Shown piece by piece: positions 35,891 through 44,706 of a DNA stretch of 64,000 nt. The notes under the pieces are model-generated. The model was not told where the DNA came from. It worked only from the letters and a program-made list of their open reading frames with translations, and ran no database searches. Position 1 is the first letter of the stretch; each line of letters starts with the position of its first letter. Where the stretch lies: the NCBI RefSeq assembly GCF_042679305.1, contig NZ_JBHTMP010000007.1, positions 117,733-181,732 of the forward strand, given 5' to 3'. The DNA comes from Micromonospora_H sonneratiae (GTDB lineage Bacteria > Actinomycetota > Actinomycetes > Mycobacteriales > Micromonosporaceae). Both the position numbers and the translations under genes were made by a program.

Positions 35891-36568
35891 ATGGACGAGG
35901 TACTGGCTCGCAGCGGAATCTTCCAGGGCGTGGACCCGGAGGCTGCCGAGGCGCTCGCCAAGGAGATGGAGACGCTCGAGGTCCGCAAGGGCGAGATCGT
36001 CTTCAACGAGGGCGAGCCGGGCGACAGTCTCTACATTCTTCTCAGCGGCAAGATCAAGGTCGGTCGCCGAGCCGCTGACGGCCGGCAGAACCTGATCGCC
36101 GTGATGGGCCCGTCCGACATGGTGGGTGAGCTGTCGCTCTTCGACCCGGGGCCGCGTACGGCCACCGCCACCGCGGTGACCGACACCCGGCTCGTACGGC
36201 TGCGCAAGCAGGCGCTGCGCCCGTGGCTCAACAACCGGCCGGAGATCGCCGAGCAGCTGCTTCGGGTACTCGCCCGTCGACTGCGTCGGACCAACGACTC
36301 GCTGGCCGACCTGATCTTCACGGACGTACCCGGTCGGGTGGCGAAGAACCTGCTCCAGATGGCCGGTCGGTTCGGCACCCGCGACGGCGGCGTGCTGCGG
36401 GTGACCCACGACCTGACCCAGGAGGAGATCGCCCAGCTCGTCGGCGCCTCCCGCGAGACGGTCAACAAGGCCCTGGCCGACTTCGCCTCCCGGGGCTGGC
36501 TGCGGCTGGACGGCAAGAGCATCATCATCCTCGACCCGGAGCGGCTGGCCCGGCGCGCCCGCGTCTGA
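35891..36568 (+). CDS. crp: Crp/Fnr-family cAMP-responsive regulator (Crp/GlxR)
   Basis: 225 residues; ATG 35891 is preceded by GGAGG at seven bases. The cyclic-nucleotide-binding domain (about 10-120) contains GEPGDSLYILLSGKIKVGR and the phosphate-binding GELSLFDPGPRTATATAV. The C-terminal winged helix has TQEEIAQLVGASRETVNKAL. It closely resembles M. tuberculosis Rv3676 (Crp) and Corynebacterium GlxR, global transcription regulators. A cyclase-domain gene lies about 3 kb downstream on the other strand. Confidence 0.93.
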   Translation: MDEVLARSGIFQGVDPEAAEALAKEMETLEVRKGEIVFNEGEPGDSLYILLSGKIKVGRRAADGRQNLIAVMGPSDMVGELSLFDPGPRTATATAVTDTRLVRLRKQALRPWLNNRPEIAEQLLRVLARRLRRTNDSLADLIFTDVPGRVAKNLLQMAGRFGTRDGGVLRVTHDLTQEEIAQLVGASRETVNKALADFASRGWLRLDGKSIIILDPERLARRARV

Positions 36569-36573
36569 CTTCT

Positions 36574-36654
36574 CCAGGATCCCCGTGATCAGGGACCAAC
36601 TCGTACGTGTCGTCGCGAGTCGTGGACCAACTCCCCTGATCACGGGGATCCTGG
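36574..36654. repeat. Perfect long-armed palindromic element after crp
   Basis: Two perfect 21-bp inverted arms (36574-36594 and 36634-36654, core CCCCGTGATCAGGG) flank 39 bases. GGACCAACTC lies inside next to both arms as a direct repeat. It starts six bases after the crp stop, so it may act as a terminator, but the size and internal repeat look like a REP/MITE-type unit. No second copy is in the window. Confidence 0.7.
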
Positions 36655-36680
36655 CTGTCCACCCCTGGGCCGACCGGGCC

Positions 36681-36755
36681 GAAGCGGTTGAGCGGTACCA
36701 ACGGCGAAGCGGTTGAGCGGTACCAACGGCGAAGTGGTTGAGCGGTACCAGCGGC
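36681..36755. repeat. Three 25-bp tandem units near the kinase 3' end
   Basis: Units at 36681-36705, 36706-36730 and 36731-36755 contain GAAGCGGTTGAGCGGTACCA; the third differs at two positions. Immediately after, about 20 bases around the kinase stop region (GCGGCCGAGCGTCGGGCCG) occur twice, near 36751 and again near 36791 in the gene. The stretch is noncoding as far as I can see. Confidence 0.85.
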
Positions 36756-36787
36756 CGAGCGTCGGGCCGGGGCTCAGCGGCCGAGGA

Positions 36788-38521
36788 TCAGCGGCCGAGC
36801 GTCGGGCCGAGGAGTTGGTTCGTGCCCTTGCCTGCCAGGCAACGGAAGGTCCGCTGGCCGAGCTTCATCGACTCCTCCGGCGGGGGCAGTACCTCGAAGT
36901 GCCATCCGTCGACGGTCATCTGCAGGGTGGTCGACCGGAACGTCGTCTCCGCGCAGACCCGTCGTACCGTCGGGTCTGCCTTGACCGCCCGATGATCGGT
37001 GGCCACCACCTCGGCCGGGAGGTCGCCCTCGGCGTAGCTCTCCCAGGTGTGCCGACCCGAGCAGGGCACCTGCACGGCCCGGGCCCCCGAGCCTCGCACC
37101 TGGACCGGACCGAAGCACTCCAACTCGTCGGAGCAGCGACTTCCCCCGGGCAACTCCACCAGGCAGCCCGGCAACGCCCCACCAGCCACCACCGACGGTG
37201 CCGGCGTCGGTGTGTCCGAACTCTGTACGGCATGGGTGGGCGAGGGCCGCGGATTGGGCCGGCCGCTGGCGACCCAGGCGCCCGTACCGGCGGCAGCAGC
37301 GACGGCAACCATCCCGAGACCGCCCAGGAACCAGCGCAGCGGATTGCGGCGCTGGTTCAGCGCAGCCCCGGGCACATCGTCCCGGCCGTAAACAGCCCCC
37401 GGTGCCGACTGGGCACCGGGCCGAGGCGGGGTGGGCTGGGCAGGCGGCTGGTGGACCCCCAACTGGTACGCCTGACCGGTCGCACCGGGCAGGTGGTGGG
37501 CACCCGGGAGGCCGGTACCGGGCATCCCGGTGCCGGGGGTGCCGGGGGCTGACCGTCCTGCGCCGGACGCACCGCTGCCGGACGCACCGGGACAGGACGC
37601 ACCGGGACCGGGCCACTGGACGGGCGGCCACCCCGCCGCCGGGGAGATCGGCCAGCCGTACATCGACGGGATCGCCCCACCCGCTGACGGACCGAGCGGA
37701 ACCGAGGTGAGCAGGTCCCGCAGTTGTTCCGCCGTCGGACGATCGCCGGGATCATTGGCCATTCCGGCGCGCAGCACGTCGATCATCGCCGGCGGGACGT
37801 CGGGCAGGTCGGGGATCGGCTGGTCGAACATCTCCAGCAGCGTGATCAGGCTCGGATTGCGGTCCTCCTGCCACCGTGGCGGCTTTCCCTGCATCACGGC
37901 GTAGAGGGTGGCGCAGAGCGCGTAGACGTCGACCGCGGGTGACGGTGGACTGTGCCGGAACATCTCCGGTGCGGCGTACGCCGGGGTGAGCACCTCCAGG
38001 GCGACCGAAGCGTCCCGCATCTCGGCCAGTACGGCCAGCCCGAAGTCGGCCAGTACCGCCGGATTGAAGTTGGAGTGGAGGATGTTGGCCGGTTTCACGT
38101 CGCGGTGCAGCACACCGGCGCCGTGCGAGTGGGCCAGTGCGTCGGCGATCTTCACGCCGAGGTCCCGGGCCTCCGCAGCGCCCAACGGCGAGGTCCGCAT
38201 CCGTTCCAGGTACGACCCGTCACAGAGTTCCATGATCAGGTAGGGGTGCTGGTCGACGGTGACCCCGACGTCGAAGAGGTCCACGACGTGTGGGTGCGAG
38301 GACATCCGGCCGGCTGCGCGCGCCTCCCGGAGGAACCGCTGCTGGTCCCGTTCGCTGTCCAGGGTGCGGTTCTCCACCTTGACCGCCACCTCGCGGCCGA
38401 CGGACTGTTGGACGGCACGGTAGACCGTGGCGTAGCCGCCCCGGGCAAAAACCTTCAAGTCCGTCAGACCAGGCACTACGGGCAGCGGCAACGCGCCTGG
38501 CGGGGTGTCGGTCACAGACAC
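36788..38521 (-). CDS. Membrane Ser/Thr protein kinase with extracytoplasmic Cys-rich sensor
   Basis: 577 residues from GTG 38521; GTG 38515 is also possible. The kinase domain (about 10-280) has the Gly loop (FARGGYATVYRA), the Lys in EVAVKVEN, catalytic loop HRDVKPANIL and DFG (LADFGLAVL). A Pro/Gly/Ala-rich linker with PGTPGTGMPGTGLPG follows, then a single helix (about 395-415). The external domain of about 150 residues has six or more Cys and the phrase CSGRHTWESYAEGDLP, recalling septum-formation-type domains. PknB-like plan, but with no PASTA repeats; ligand unknown. Confidence 0.87.
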   Translation of the reverse strand: MSVTDTPPGALPLPVVPGLTDLKVFARGGYATVYRAVQQSVGREVAVKVENRTLDSERDQQRFLREARAAGRMSSHPHVVDLFDVGVTVDQHPYLIMELCDGSYLERMRTSPLGAAEARDLGVKIADALAHSHGAGVLHRDVKPANILHSNFNPAVLADFGLAVLAEMRDASVALEVLTPAYAAPEMFRHSPPSPAVDVYALCATLYAVMQGKPPRWQEDRNPSLITLLEMFDQPIPDLPDVPPAMIDVLRAGMANDPGDRPTAEQLRDLLTSVPLGPSAGGAIPSMYGWPISPAAGWPPVQWPGPGASCPGASGSGASGAGRSAPGTPGTGMPGTGLPGAHHLPGATGQAYQLGVHQPPAQPTPPRPGAQSAPGAVYGRDDVPGAALNQRRNPLRWFLGGLGMVAVAAAAGTGAWVASGRPNPRPSPTHAVQSSDTPTPAPSVVAGGALPGCLVELPGGSRCSDELECFGPVQVRGSGARAVQVPCSGRHTWESYAEGDLPAEVVATDHRAVKADPTVRRVCAETTFRSTTLQMTVDGWHFEVLPPPEESMKLGQRTFRCLAGKGTNQLLGPTLGR

Positions 38522-38546
38522 GAAAATACCTAAACGCTCTGACCGG

Positions 38547-39140
38547 TCACTGTCCCGCATCCGGTACCGGGTGCTCCCCGGCCGGATCTACCAGGTCGAC
38601 GCCTCGTCCATCCTGGTTCGGTCGAGCCCCGACCGGGCTGAGCGCCCGTCCAACTTCGACCCCTCCCCGCACCTGGTCAGCCCCATCGTCCCCGCCCTGA
38701 CCGGACATGACATCCCCTCGTTGCCCGGGCCTGACCCGCTCCCGCCGCTCGGACCAGAGCGCCACCCCGGTGGCCACCGCTCCCAGTCCCTCCCAGACAG
38801 CTACGCCAAGGAACCGGACCGGCGCGATCTCCATCACCACCAGCAGCGTAAAGACCGCAAAGGTCAGTAGTCGGAAACCAACCGTGAACCGGAAGAAAGG
38901 TCGCCAATCGCTGGATGCTGCCAGCAGGTAGTAGACACCCATGTTGAGCGAGGCCATCGACGACGCGGCCATGAAGGTACGGGTGTGGTCGCCGCTGACC
39001 CGGTCCGCCGCAGCGACCACCTCGAAGCCGAGCAGGTTGAGCAACACGTCGGGCCACACCAGACCGACGGCACCGAGCAGCAGGGCCAAGCCACCGAAGA
39101 CGGCGATCGTCCAACCCGACGCGGATCGGGGTGGCTTCAT
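38547..39140 (-). CDS. Four-helix small membrane protein
   Basis: 197 residues. Four hydrophobic segments at about 10-33, 55-75, 82-103 and 108-128 are followed by a hydrophilic Gly/Asp/Arg tail of about 65 residues. It ends 26 bases before the kinase start on the same strand and may be co-transcribed with it. The 4-TM plan recalls DUF4345/DUF4383-type proteins, but I would not commit. The tail has weaker coding character and the true stop context is normal. Confidence 0.6.
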   Translation of the reverse strand: MKPPRSASGWTIAVFGGLALLLGAVGLVWPDVLLNLLGFEVVAAADRVSGDHTRTFMAASSMASLNMGVYYLLAASSDWRPFFRFTVGFRLLTFAVFTLLVVMEIAPVRFLGVAVWEGLGAVATGVALWSERRERVRPGQRGDVMSGQGGDDGADQVRGGVEVGRALSPVGARPNQDGRGVDLVDPAGEHPVPDAGQ

Positions 39141-39224
39141 CGGTGCCCTCCATGCCGCTGGAAAGGGGGCCGCCGGCAGTTGTCCCGCCGGCCCCGGCGT
39201 CGTCCACTCGGGACCGTCATCGGG

Positions 39225-42200
39225 TTACGCTAGCGGCCGGACCTGCTTCGCCGCATCGTCGGAACCGGCAGAATCCACGACTTCACCGGACGTGACGGAA
39301 CCGTCGCGGCCAGCCAGTTCCCCGATCAGTCGTACGTGGAGCGCGTCCGCGCCGGCCCGCTCGCTGACCTGCTCCGACGAGTACGCCAGCCGTACCGCCT
39401 CCTCGGCTGCCGCCACCGCCTCCGGGTACTGGCCGACCCCGGCCAGCGTCTCGGCCAGCACCTTGGCGGCGACCACCTGGCTCCGGACGTCCTCGGTGGG
39501 CACCTCGACCGCCCGCCGGGCCCAGTCCAGCGCCTGGACGTGCTGCCCCTCGGCCAGCAGTGCCGCGGCGTAACAGGCCAGCGCCTGCCGCCGGGAGAAC
39601 AGCAGCGACGGGGTCGCGCGGGCGGTGGCCACCGGAGCCAGCAGGCCGACCGCCGTACCCGCGTCCCCACCGGTCAACCGGGCCATGGCCAGCAGCACCC
39701 GGGGGCCGACCTGTACGGGTGCCAGCGGATTGTGCGGCTCGACGGCGGCCAGTACCGCCTGGGCGTCCCGCTCGGCGGCGACCACGTCACCACGCTCCAG
39801 GGCCACGAACCCACGCATGGTGCCGGCCATCCCGGTCAGCAGCGGGTGGGAGATCCGCTCGGCGTACGCGAGGGCGTCGGTGAGCAGGTCGGCGGCGTGC
39901 TCCGGTTCACCCAGCCCACGGGCGACGACTCCCCGTACGACCAGGGCGAAGCCCTGTCCCCAGTCGTCGGAGGCGGCGGAGAACTCCCGGTACGCCCGCC
40001 GCGCCTCCCGGTCGGCCTCGGCCAACTCGCCCAGCTCGGCGGCGGCGTACGCCTCGACGGCCCGCAGGGTGCCCACCGCCCACGCCTCACCGACCCGCTC
40101 GCCGAACGGCAGGAAGACCCGGGCCAGCCGGCGGGCCTCGCGGAGCCGACCGGCCAGCAGCCGGGCGAAGGCGGTGGTGCCGCGCAGCCAGGCCCGACCG
40201 ATCGGGTCCTTGAGTTCGGCGAAGAGCCGCGCCGCCCGACCGAGGACGGCGTCGGTGCCGGCGAAGTCACCCCGGGTGGTGGTCACCCAGGCCAGGTTCT
40301 GTAGGGACCAGGCCTGTCCGGGTTGGTCCCCGGCCACGAGGCTGACCTGGTACGCGGCGGCGAGGCGACTGCTGGCCTGGGCCAGCCGGCCATCGACGAA
40401 GTCGGCCATGCCGAGCCGGCGCATGGCCGAGGCCCGCAGCGGTGCCAGGTTGGCGTCGGTGGCCACCTGTAGCGCCTCCTGCCAACTGGTCACCGACCGT
40501 TGGCGGTCCGCCAGCACCTGGTACGCCTGCCCGGCCACCAGCAGCGCGGCGGCCCGTACGGCGGCGTCGTCCCCGGCGTTGACGCCGATCTTCTCCGCGT
40601 AGGCCAGTGCCTCCGACGCCCGACCGACCTGGAGCAGCGCCCGGGCGTGCACCAGCCGGTCGGTGGCGGGTACGGCTTCCCCGGCCAGCAGGGCGGCCCG
40701 CTCGGCGTACTCGACCGCCGACGCCGGTTCGCCCGCCGAGATGGCCCGCTGGGCGGAGCGGCCCAGCGCGGCAACCCCCAGCGGGAGGACCGCCCGGGCC
40801 ATCGCGTCCGTACGCAGGCCGACCGCGTCGGCCAGGGCAGCCGCCTTCTCGACGTGATCGGCGATGAAGGCGTCCCGTTCGGCGTCGGACATGCCCGAGG
40901 CGGTTGACGTCCCCCGGGGGTGGACCAGTCGGGTGCTGTCGGTGACCGGGGCAGCCCAGCGGGCCAGTGCCGCGTGCCGTTCGGCCAGGTCGGCCTTGCC
41001 GATTCCGGCGTACGCGGCCTCCCGCATCAACGGGGTGGCGAAGGCGTACCCGGTCCGGTTGCGGTGCAGCATGCGGCGCTGGAGCAGCTCTTCGACGGCG
41101 CGTTCCAGCGCGACGGCGACCACGGCGGCGGGTCGCCCGTCGCGGCCGGCCCGACGATCGTGCAGCGCGGCCAGCGTGCCGGCCGGGACCGTGTCGCCGA
41201 CAACGGCGGCGTCCCGCAGCACCGACCGGGCGTCGTCCGGTAGGGCGTCGATCCGGGCGGCCAGCACGGCCGCAAGGTCCCGGGAGAGCAGACGACTGCC
41301 CAGCGAGCCGGGTACGAGTCGCCAGCAGCAGGTCGGTGGGGGTTGCTCCCCACCACCGGCTGCGGCCCGCTCGGCGGCTGATCCGCGTTCGCTGACCGTG
41401 GTCAGCGCCCCCCGCTCGATCAGCAGGGTGACGAGTTCGGCGAGGTAGAACGGGTTGCCCTGGGCGGTGGCCAGCAGCCGGTCGGAATCGGCCTTGGGCA
41501 GCCGACCACCGCTGAGGTACGTCGTGAGCAGGCGGGCCGCGTCGGCACCGCGCAGCGGCGGCAGGGCGTGCACCTCGGCGTCGGAGACCCGGGTCAACGC
41601 ACCCGCCGTACGGACCAGTTCGGGACGGCCGAGCAGTAGGACCAGGACCGGTCCGGCCAGCCGGGACAGCATCACGCCGAGCGCGTCGATCGTGTCGGGG
41701 GTGGCATCGTGCAGGTCGTCCACGATGATCATCAGCGGGGTCTCGGCGGCGAGGCCGCTGAGCAGTTCGGCGACGGCGGCCGGCAGGGCGTCGGCGGCCG
41801 GCGCGGGAGTGTTCGAGGACCATTCGGTGCTGTCCGCCGGCCCGGTGCCCGTCGGCAGTTCCGTGTAGCCGAGCAGGGCCAGCAGCAGGTCGCTGGCGAC
41901 CGGCGGGACATCGGGCCGGGACCGGGTGAGCCGCTGACCGAGGCGACGTAGCCGTTCCTCGACGACGGTCCGGGTGACCGCGGTGGCCGAGTCGTTGGGC
42001 AGCCCCACCGCGGCGCGGACCAGGTCGGCGAGGGGAGCCAACCGGCGTCGCTCGCCGAAGGCGGCGCACCGGACGGACAGCACCCGCGCCCCGGGGTGGG
42101 ACGCGTACCGGCCGGCACCGACGTCGTACCCGGCGGCCAGCCGTTCGACCTCGGCGGCAAAGCGTGACTTGCCGATTCCGGCCTCGGCGGTCATCAGCAT

Positions 42201-42965
42201 CACCCGGGGTTCGGAACGGTCGATGACCTCGGCCAGCCGACCGGCGATCCGCCCGATCTCGGTTTCCCGGCCGACGAAGGGCGCTTCGTCGCCCAGCCCG
42301 GACCGGGTGCCGGGCGCGTCGAGCAGCCCGAGCAGTTCGTACGCCTCGACCGGCTCCCGCTTGCCCTTGAGCCGCAGCGGGCGTAGCTGCCGCCAGGAGG
42401 CGACCCGGCGGGTGGCCGCCGCCGTGGTGGCGCCCGCGTAGACGGCACCGATGGCCGCCGCGTCGGCCAGCCGGGCGGCGGTGTTGACGGTGTCACCGAT
42501 GACCGTGTACTCGATCGCGGCCTGGATGCCGGCGACCACGTCACCGGTGTTCAGGCCGACCCGTAGGCCGAGTGGGGCACCGCCGCCACGTTCGTCGTCG
42601 AGGACCCGGCGGACCGCCCGCTGCATGGACAGCGCGGCGCGCACCGCCCGCTCGGCGTCGTCCTCGTGCGCCACCGGGGCCCCGAAGACCGCCATAATCC
42701 CGTCGCCGGTGAGCTTGTCGACGTGCCCGCCGAAGGTCTTGACCGCTCCGGCCAGCGCCGCCAGCACCCGGTCGGTGACTGCGCCGACCCGCTCCGGGTC
42801 GAGATCCTCCGACCAGGAGGTGAAGTCCGACAGGTCGCCGAAAAGCACGGTCACTACCCGGCGCTCGGCCGCCGGAAGGGTCGCTGCGGCAGGCAGCGCG
42901 GCGCCACAGTTGTGGCAGAACCGCCCGCCGGGTACAGCGACGGTTCCACACACCGGACAGGTCAC
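39225..42965 (-). CDS. Zinc-ribbon, class III nucleotide cyclase, AAA ATPase and TPR regulator
   Basis: 1246 residues from GTG 42965, which overlaps the MBL-gene stop (GTGA). An N-terminal zinc ribbon has CPVC and CHNC. The cyclase domain (about 40-210) has metal Asp in LFGDLSDF and TGDGIMAVFGAP, a Lys in HVDKLTGDG, and the transition-state Asn/Arg in TVNTAARLAD, so it may be active. An AAA/NACHT-like ATPase follows with Walker A (TAEAGIGKSRF) near 260 and Walker B (MIIVDDLHD) near 411. Ala-rich TPR-like helices fill the C-terminal 700 residues. This matches mycobacterial cyclase-ATPase-regulator proteins, except that no LuxR DNA-binding domain is visible. It could supply cAMP to the nearby Crp. 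Confidence 0.88.
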   Translation of the reverse strand: MTCPVCGTVAVPGGRFCHNCGAALPAAATLPAAERRVVTVLFGDLSDFTSWSEDLDPERVGAVTDRVLAALAGAVKTFGGHVDKLTGDGIMAVFGAPVAHEDDAERAVRAALSMQRAVRRVLDDERGGGAPLGLRVGLNTGDVVAGIQAAIEYTVIGDTVNTAARLADAAAIGAVYAGATTAAATRRVASWRQLRPLRLKGKREPVEAYELLGLLDAPGTRSGLGDEAPFVGRETEIGRIAGRLAEVIDRSEPRVMLMTAEAGIGKSRFAAEVERLAAGYDVGAGRYASHPGARVLSVRCAAFGERRRLAPLADLVRAAVGLPNDSATAVTRTVVEERLRRLGQRLTRSRPDVPPVASDLLLALLGYTELPTGTGPADSTEWSSNTPAPAADALPAAVAELLSGLAAETPLMIIVDDLHDATPDTIDALGVMLSRLAGPVLVLLLGRPELVRTAGALTRVSDAEVHALPPLRGADAARLLTTYLSGGRLPKADSDRLLATAQGNPFYLAELVTLLIERGALTTVSERGSAAERAAAGGGEQPPPTCCWRLVPGSLGSRLLSRDLAAVLAARIDALPDDARSVLRDAAVVGDTVPAGTLAALHDRRAGRDGRPAAVVAVALERAVEELLQRRMLHRNRTGYAFATPLMREAAYAGIGKADLAERHAALARWAAPVTDSTRLVHPRGTSTASGMSDAERDAFIADHVEKAAALADAVGLRTDAMARAVLPLGVAALGRSAQRAISAGEPASAVEYAERAALLAGEAVPATDRLVHARALLQVGRASEALAYAEKIGVNAGDDAAVRAAALLVAGQAYQVLADRQRSVTSWQEALQVATDANLAPLRASAMRRLGMADFVDGRLAQASSRLAAAYQVSLVAGDQPGQAWSLQNLAWVTTTRGDFAGTDAVLGRAARLFAELKDPIGRAWLRGTTAFARLLAGRLREARRLARVFLPFGERVGEAWAVGTLRAVEAYAAAELGELAEADREARRAYREFSAASDDWGQGFALVVRGVVARGLGEPEHAADLLTDALAYAERISHPLLTGMAGTMRGFVALERGDVVAAERDAQAVLAAVEPHNPLAPVQVGPRVLLAMARLTGGDAGTAVGLLAPVATARATPSLLFSRRQALACYAAALLAEGQHVQALDWARRAVEVPTEDVRSQVVAAKVLAETLAGVGQYPEAVAAAEEAVRLAYSSEQVSERAGADALHVRLIGELAGRDGSVTSGEVVDSAGSDDAAKQVRPLA

Positions 42966-43822
42966 GGTGTTTCCAACCCACCGGACCCTGGGTCGGATTC
43001 CCGGTTCCGGTGTGCGGACTGGGGCGCCCCGGACTGCTGTCCGAGATAGGCCAACTGTGCCTGGACGGACCATTCGGCCGCCGGCCACAGCGCCCGATCG
43101 ACATCGGCGTAGACGCGCGCGACCACCTCCGCCGCCGTGGCCGCCCCCTGGGCCACCGCCTGCCGGACCTGGTCGAGGCGGGCCTGCCGGTGGGCCAGGT
43201 AGAACCGCGCCGCCGCAGCGCAGTCGGCCAGCGCCGGGCCGTGCCCCGGCAGCGCCGGGATCCCCTCGTACGCGGTGAGCGTCGACAGGCTGGCCAGGTA
43301 GTCGCCCAGGTCGCCGTCGGGCCAGGCCACCACGGTCGTGCCGCGCCCGAGAATCGTGTCGCCGGTGAAGACCGCCTGCTGGCCAGCCGCTCCGATCAGG
43401 AAACACACCGAGTCGGCGGTGTGCCCCGGGGTGTCCAGCAGTTCGATGTCGAGGCCGAACCCGTTGAGATCGGCCTCCGGGCATAGCGGGACGCCGTCGA
43501 CGCAGTGCGCCGGGTCGACGGCCCGTACCGGGATGTCGCCGAGCAGCTCAGAGCATCGGCGGGCACCCTCGACATGGTCGAAGTGACCATGGGTGATCAG
43601 GATCAGCCCGACGGGTCCGGATCTGGCGATCTCCGCCAGGTGCTCCTCGTCGGCTGGCCCAGGGTCGATGACGACGGCATGTTCCTGGCCCGGCGCCCGT
43701 AGCAGCCAGGTGTTGGTGCCGTCCAGGGTCATCGGGCCCGGGTTGGGTGCCCGGACCAGTGTCGCCCAGCTCGGCAGCTGGTCAGCCAGTGCCGCCGCTG
43801 GAGCGGTCAGATGCCCGGTCAT
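42962..43822 (-). CDS. MBL-fold metallo-hydrolase (LACTB2/RNase-like)
   Basis: 286 residues from ATG 43822; the frame extends further upstream but without homology-like sequence. The metallo-beta-lactamase motif THGHFDHVEGA lies near residue 76, followed by DTPGHTADSV, FTGDTILGRG and LPGHGPAL, giving the standard zinc ligands. A C-terminal helix-rich domain resembles LACTB2-type winged helix. It corresponds to Rv3677c, next to crp in M. tuberculosis. Substrate unknown: possibly a thioester or RNA. It overlaps the cyclase gene by four bases. Confidence 0.85.
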   Translation of the reverse strand: MTGHLTAPAAALADQLPSWATLVRAPNPGPMTLDGTNTWLLRAPGQEHAVVIDPGPADEEHLAEIARSGPVGLILITHGHFDHVEGARRCSELLGDIPVRAVDPAHCVDGVPLCPEADLNGFGLDIELLDTPGHTADSVCFLIGAAGQQAVFTGDTILGRGTTVVAWPDGDLGDYLASLSTLTAYEGIPALPGHGPALADCAAAARFYLAHRQARLDQVRQAVAQGAATAAEVVARVYADVDRALWPAAEWSVQAQLAYLGQQSGAPQSAHRNRESDPGSGGLETP

Positions 43823-43877
43823 GGCTGCGATGGTACGACCCGCACGGCGGTACCTGCCGGTCACCGCTGTTCGCAGT

Positions 43878-43903
43878 GACGCCGCCCCGGTCAGGGCGGC
43901 GTC
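43878..43903 (-). terminator. Hairpin after the ridA-type gene
   Basis: GACGCCGCCC, loop CGGTCA, GGGCGGCGTC: ten perfect pairs, 52 bases after the RidA stop and before the MBL gene start. It probably ends the DUF4177-RidA transcript. Confidence 0.6.
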
Positions 43904-43955
43904 GCCGCGTAGTCGGACAGTGCCGGTCGGGGCGTACGGATCCGCCCCGGAAGGG

Positions 43956-44414
43956 TCAGCGGACCTCGACGATGACCTCGACCTCGACCGGCGCGTCCAA
44001 CGGCAGTTCGGCCACCCCGACCGCGCTGCGGGCGTGCCGCCCGGCCTCACCGAAGACGGCACCGAAGAGGTCGGACGCCCCGTTGATCACGCTGGGTTGG
44101 CCGGTGAAGCCCGCCGCCGAGGCGACGAATCCGGTCACCTTCACGATCTTGACGACGTTCTCCAGCCCCACCAGCGAGTCGATGGCCGCCAATGCGTTGA
44201 TCGCGCACCGCTCGGCCAGGTCCTTCGCCTGCTCGGGAGAGACGCCCGCCCCCACCTTGCCGGTGGCCAGCAGCTTGCCCTCGACGATCGGAAGCTGCCC
44301 GGAGACGTAGACATGGTTTCCGGACTGCACCGCCGGCACGTAACTGGCCACCGGCGGCACCACCTCGGGCAGGCTCAGGCCCAATTCGGCGAGCTTGGCG
44401 TGCGGTCCGTTCAT
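43956..44414 (-). CDS. RidA-family (YjgF/YER057c/UK114) protein
   Basis: 152 residues from ATG 44414, with GGAG upstream. It contains the family patterns NHVYVSGQLPIVEGKLL and CAINALAAIDSLVGLENVV, then a typical C-terminal VEVEVIVEV. RidA proteins deaminate reactive enamine/imine intermediates in the cytosol; this longer variant matches the XRE/YjgF-like group related to Rv3678c. The usual catalytic Arg of RidA is not clearly placed: RHARSAVGVAELP is the corresponding region and does contain an Arg. Downstream of the DUF4177 gene by 31 bases. Confidence 0.85.
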   Translation of the reverse strand: MNGPHAKLAELGLSLPEVVPPVASYVPAVQSGNHVYVSGQLPIVEGKLLATGKVGAGVSPEQAKDLAERCAINALAAIDSLVGLENVVKIVKVTGFVASAAGFTGQPSVINGASDLFGAVFGEAGRHARSAVGVAELPLDAPVEVEVIVEVR

Positions 44415-44445
44415 GCCGTCACCCCGCTCCGCTGGCCGCGCCCGG

Positions 44446-44601
44446 TCACGACTTCGGCCGCTTGAGGTAGGCCACCAACTGCTCGGGGTTGGGCCCCGGC
44501 ACAACGGCCACCAGTTCCCAACCGTCTTCGCCCCAGTTGTCGAGGATCTGCTTGGTCGCGTGCACCAGCAGCGGCACGGTCGCGTACTCCCACTTCGTCA
44601 T
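44446..44601 (-). CDS. DUF4177 small protein
   Basis: 51 residues: begins MTKWEYATVPLLVHATKQIL, continues DNWGEDGWELVAVVPGP and ends YLKRPKS. The MTKWEY start and GEDGWELVAVVP centre are typical of the DUF4177 family, whose function is unknown. The predicted fold is a small beta-alpha-beta unit. It lies directly upstream of the RidA gene on the same strand, as the short Rv3678A does next to Rv3678c. Too short for a usual length cut-off, but supported by family sequence and synteny. Confidence 0.85.
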   Translation of the reverse strand: MTKWEYATVPLLVHATKQILDNWGEDGWELVAVVPGPNPEQLVAYLKRPKS

Positions 44602-44706
44602 CCGCTCAGCCTAACGATCGGCTCGCCAGACCCGACGCTGGTAGGGCCCGGCACGTGACGCTGGTACCGCGTTGCCGGCAGGCGGCGAGACTCCCCATCG
44701 GACGCG

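Noticed and set aside
43000..43484. Longer N-terminus of the cyclase gene
   Set aside because: It would lie over the MBL-fold gene, which has clear motifs. GTG 42965 overlapping the MBL stop is better supported.
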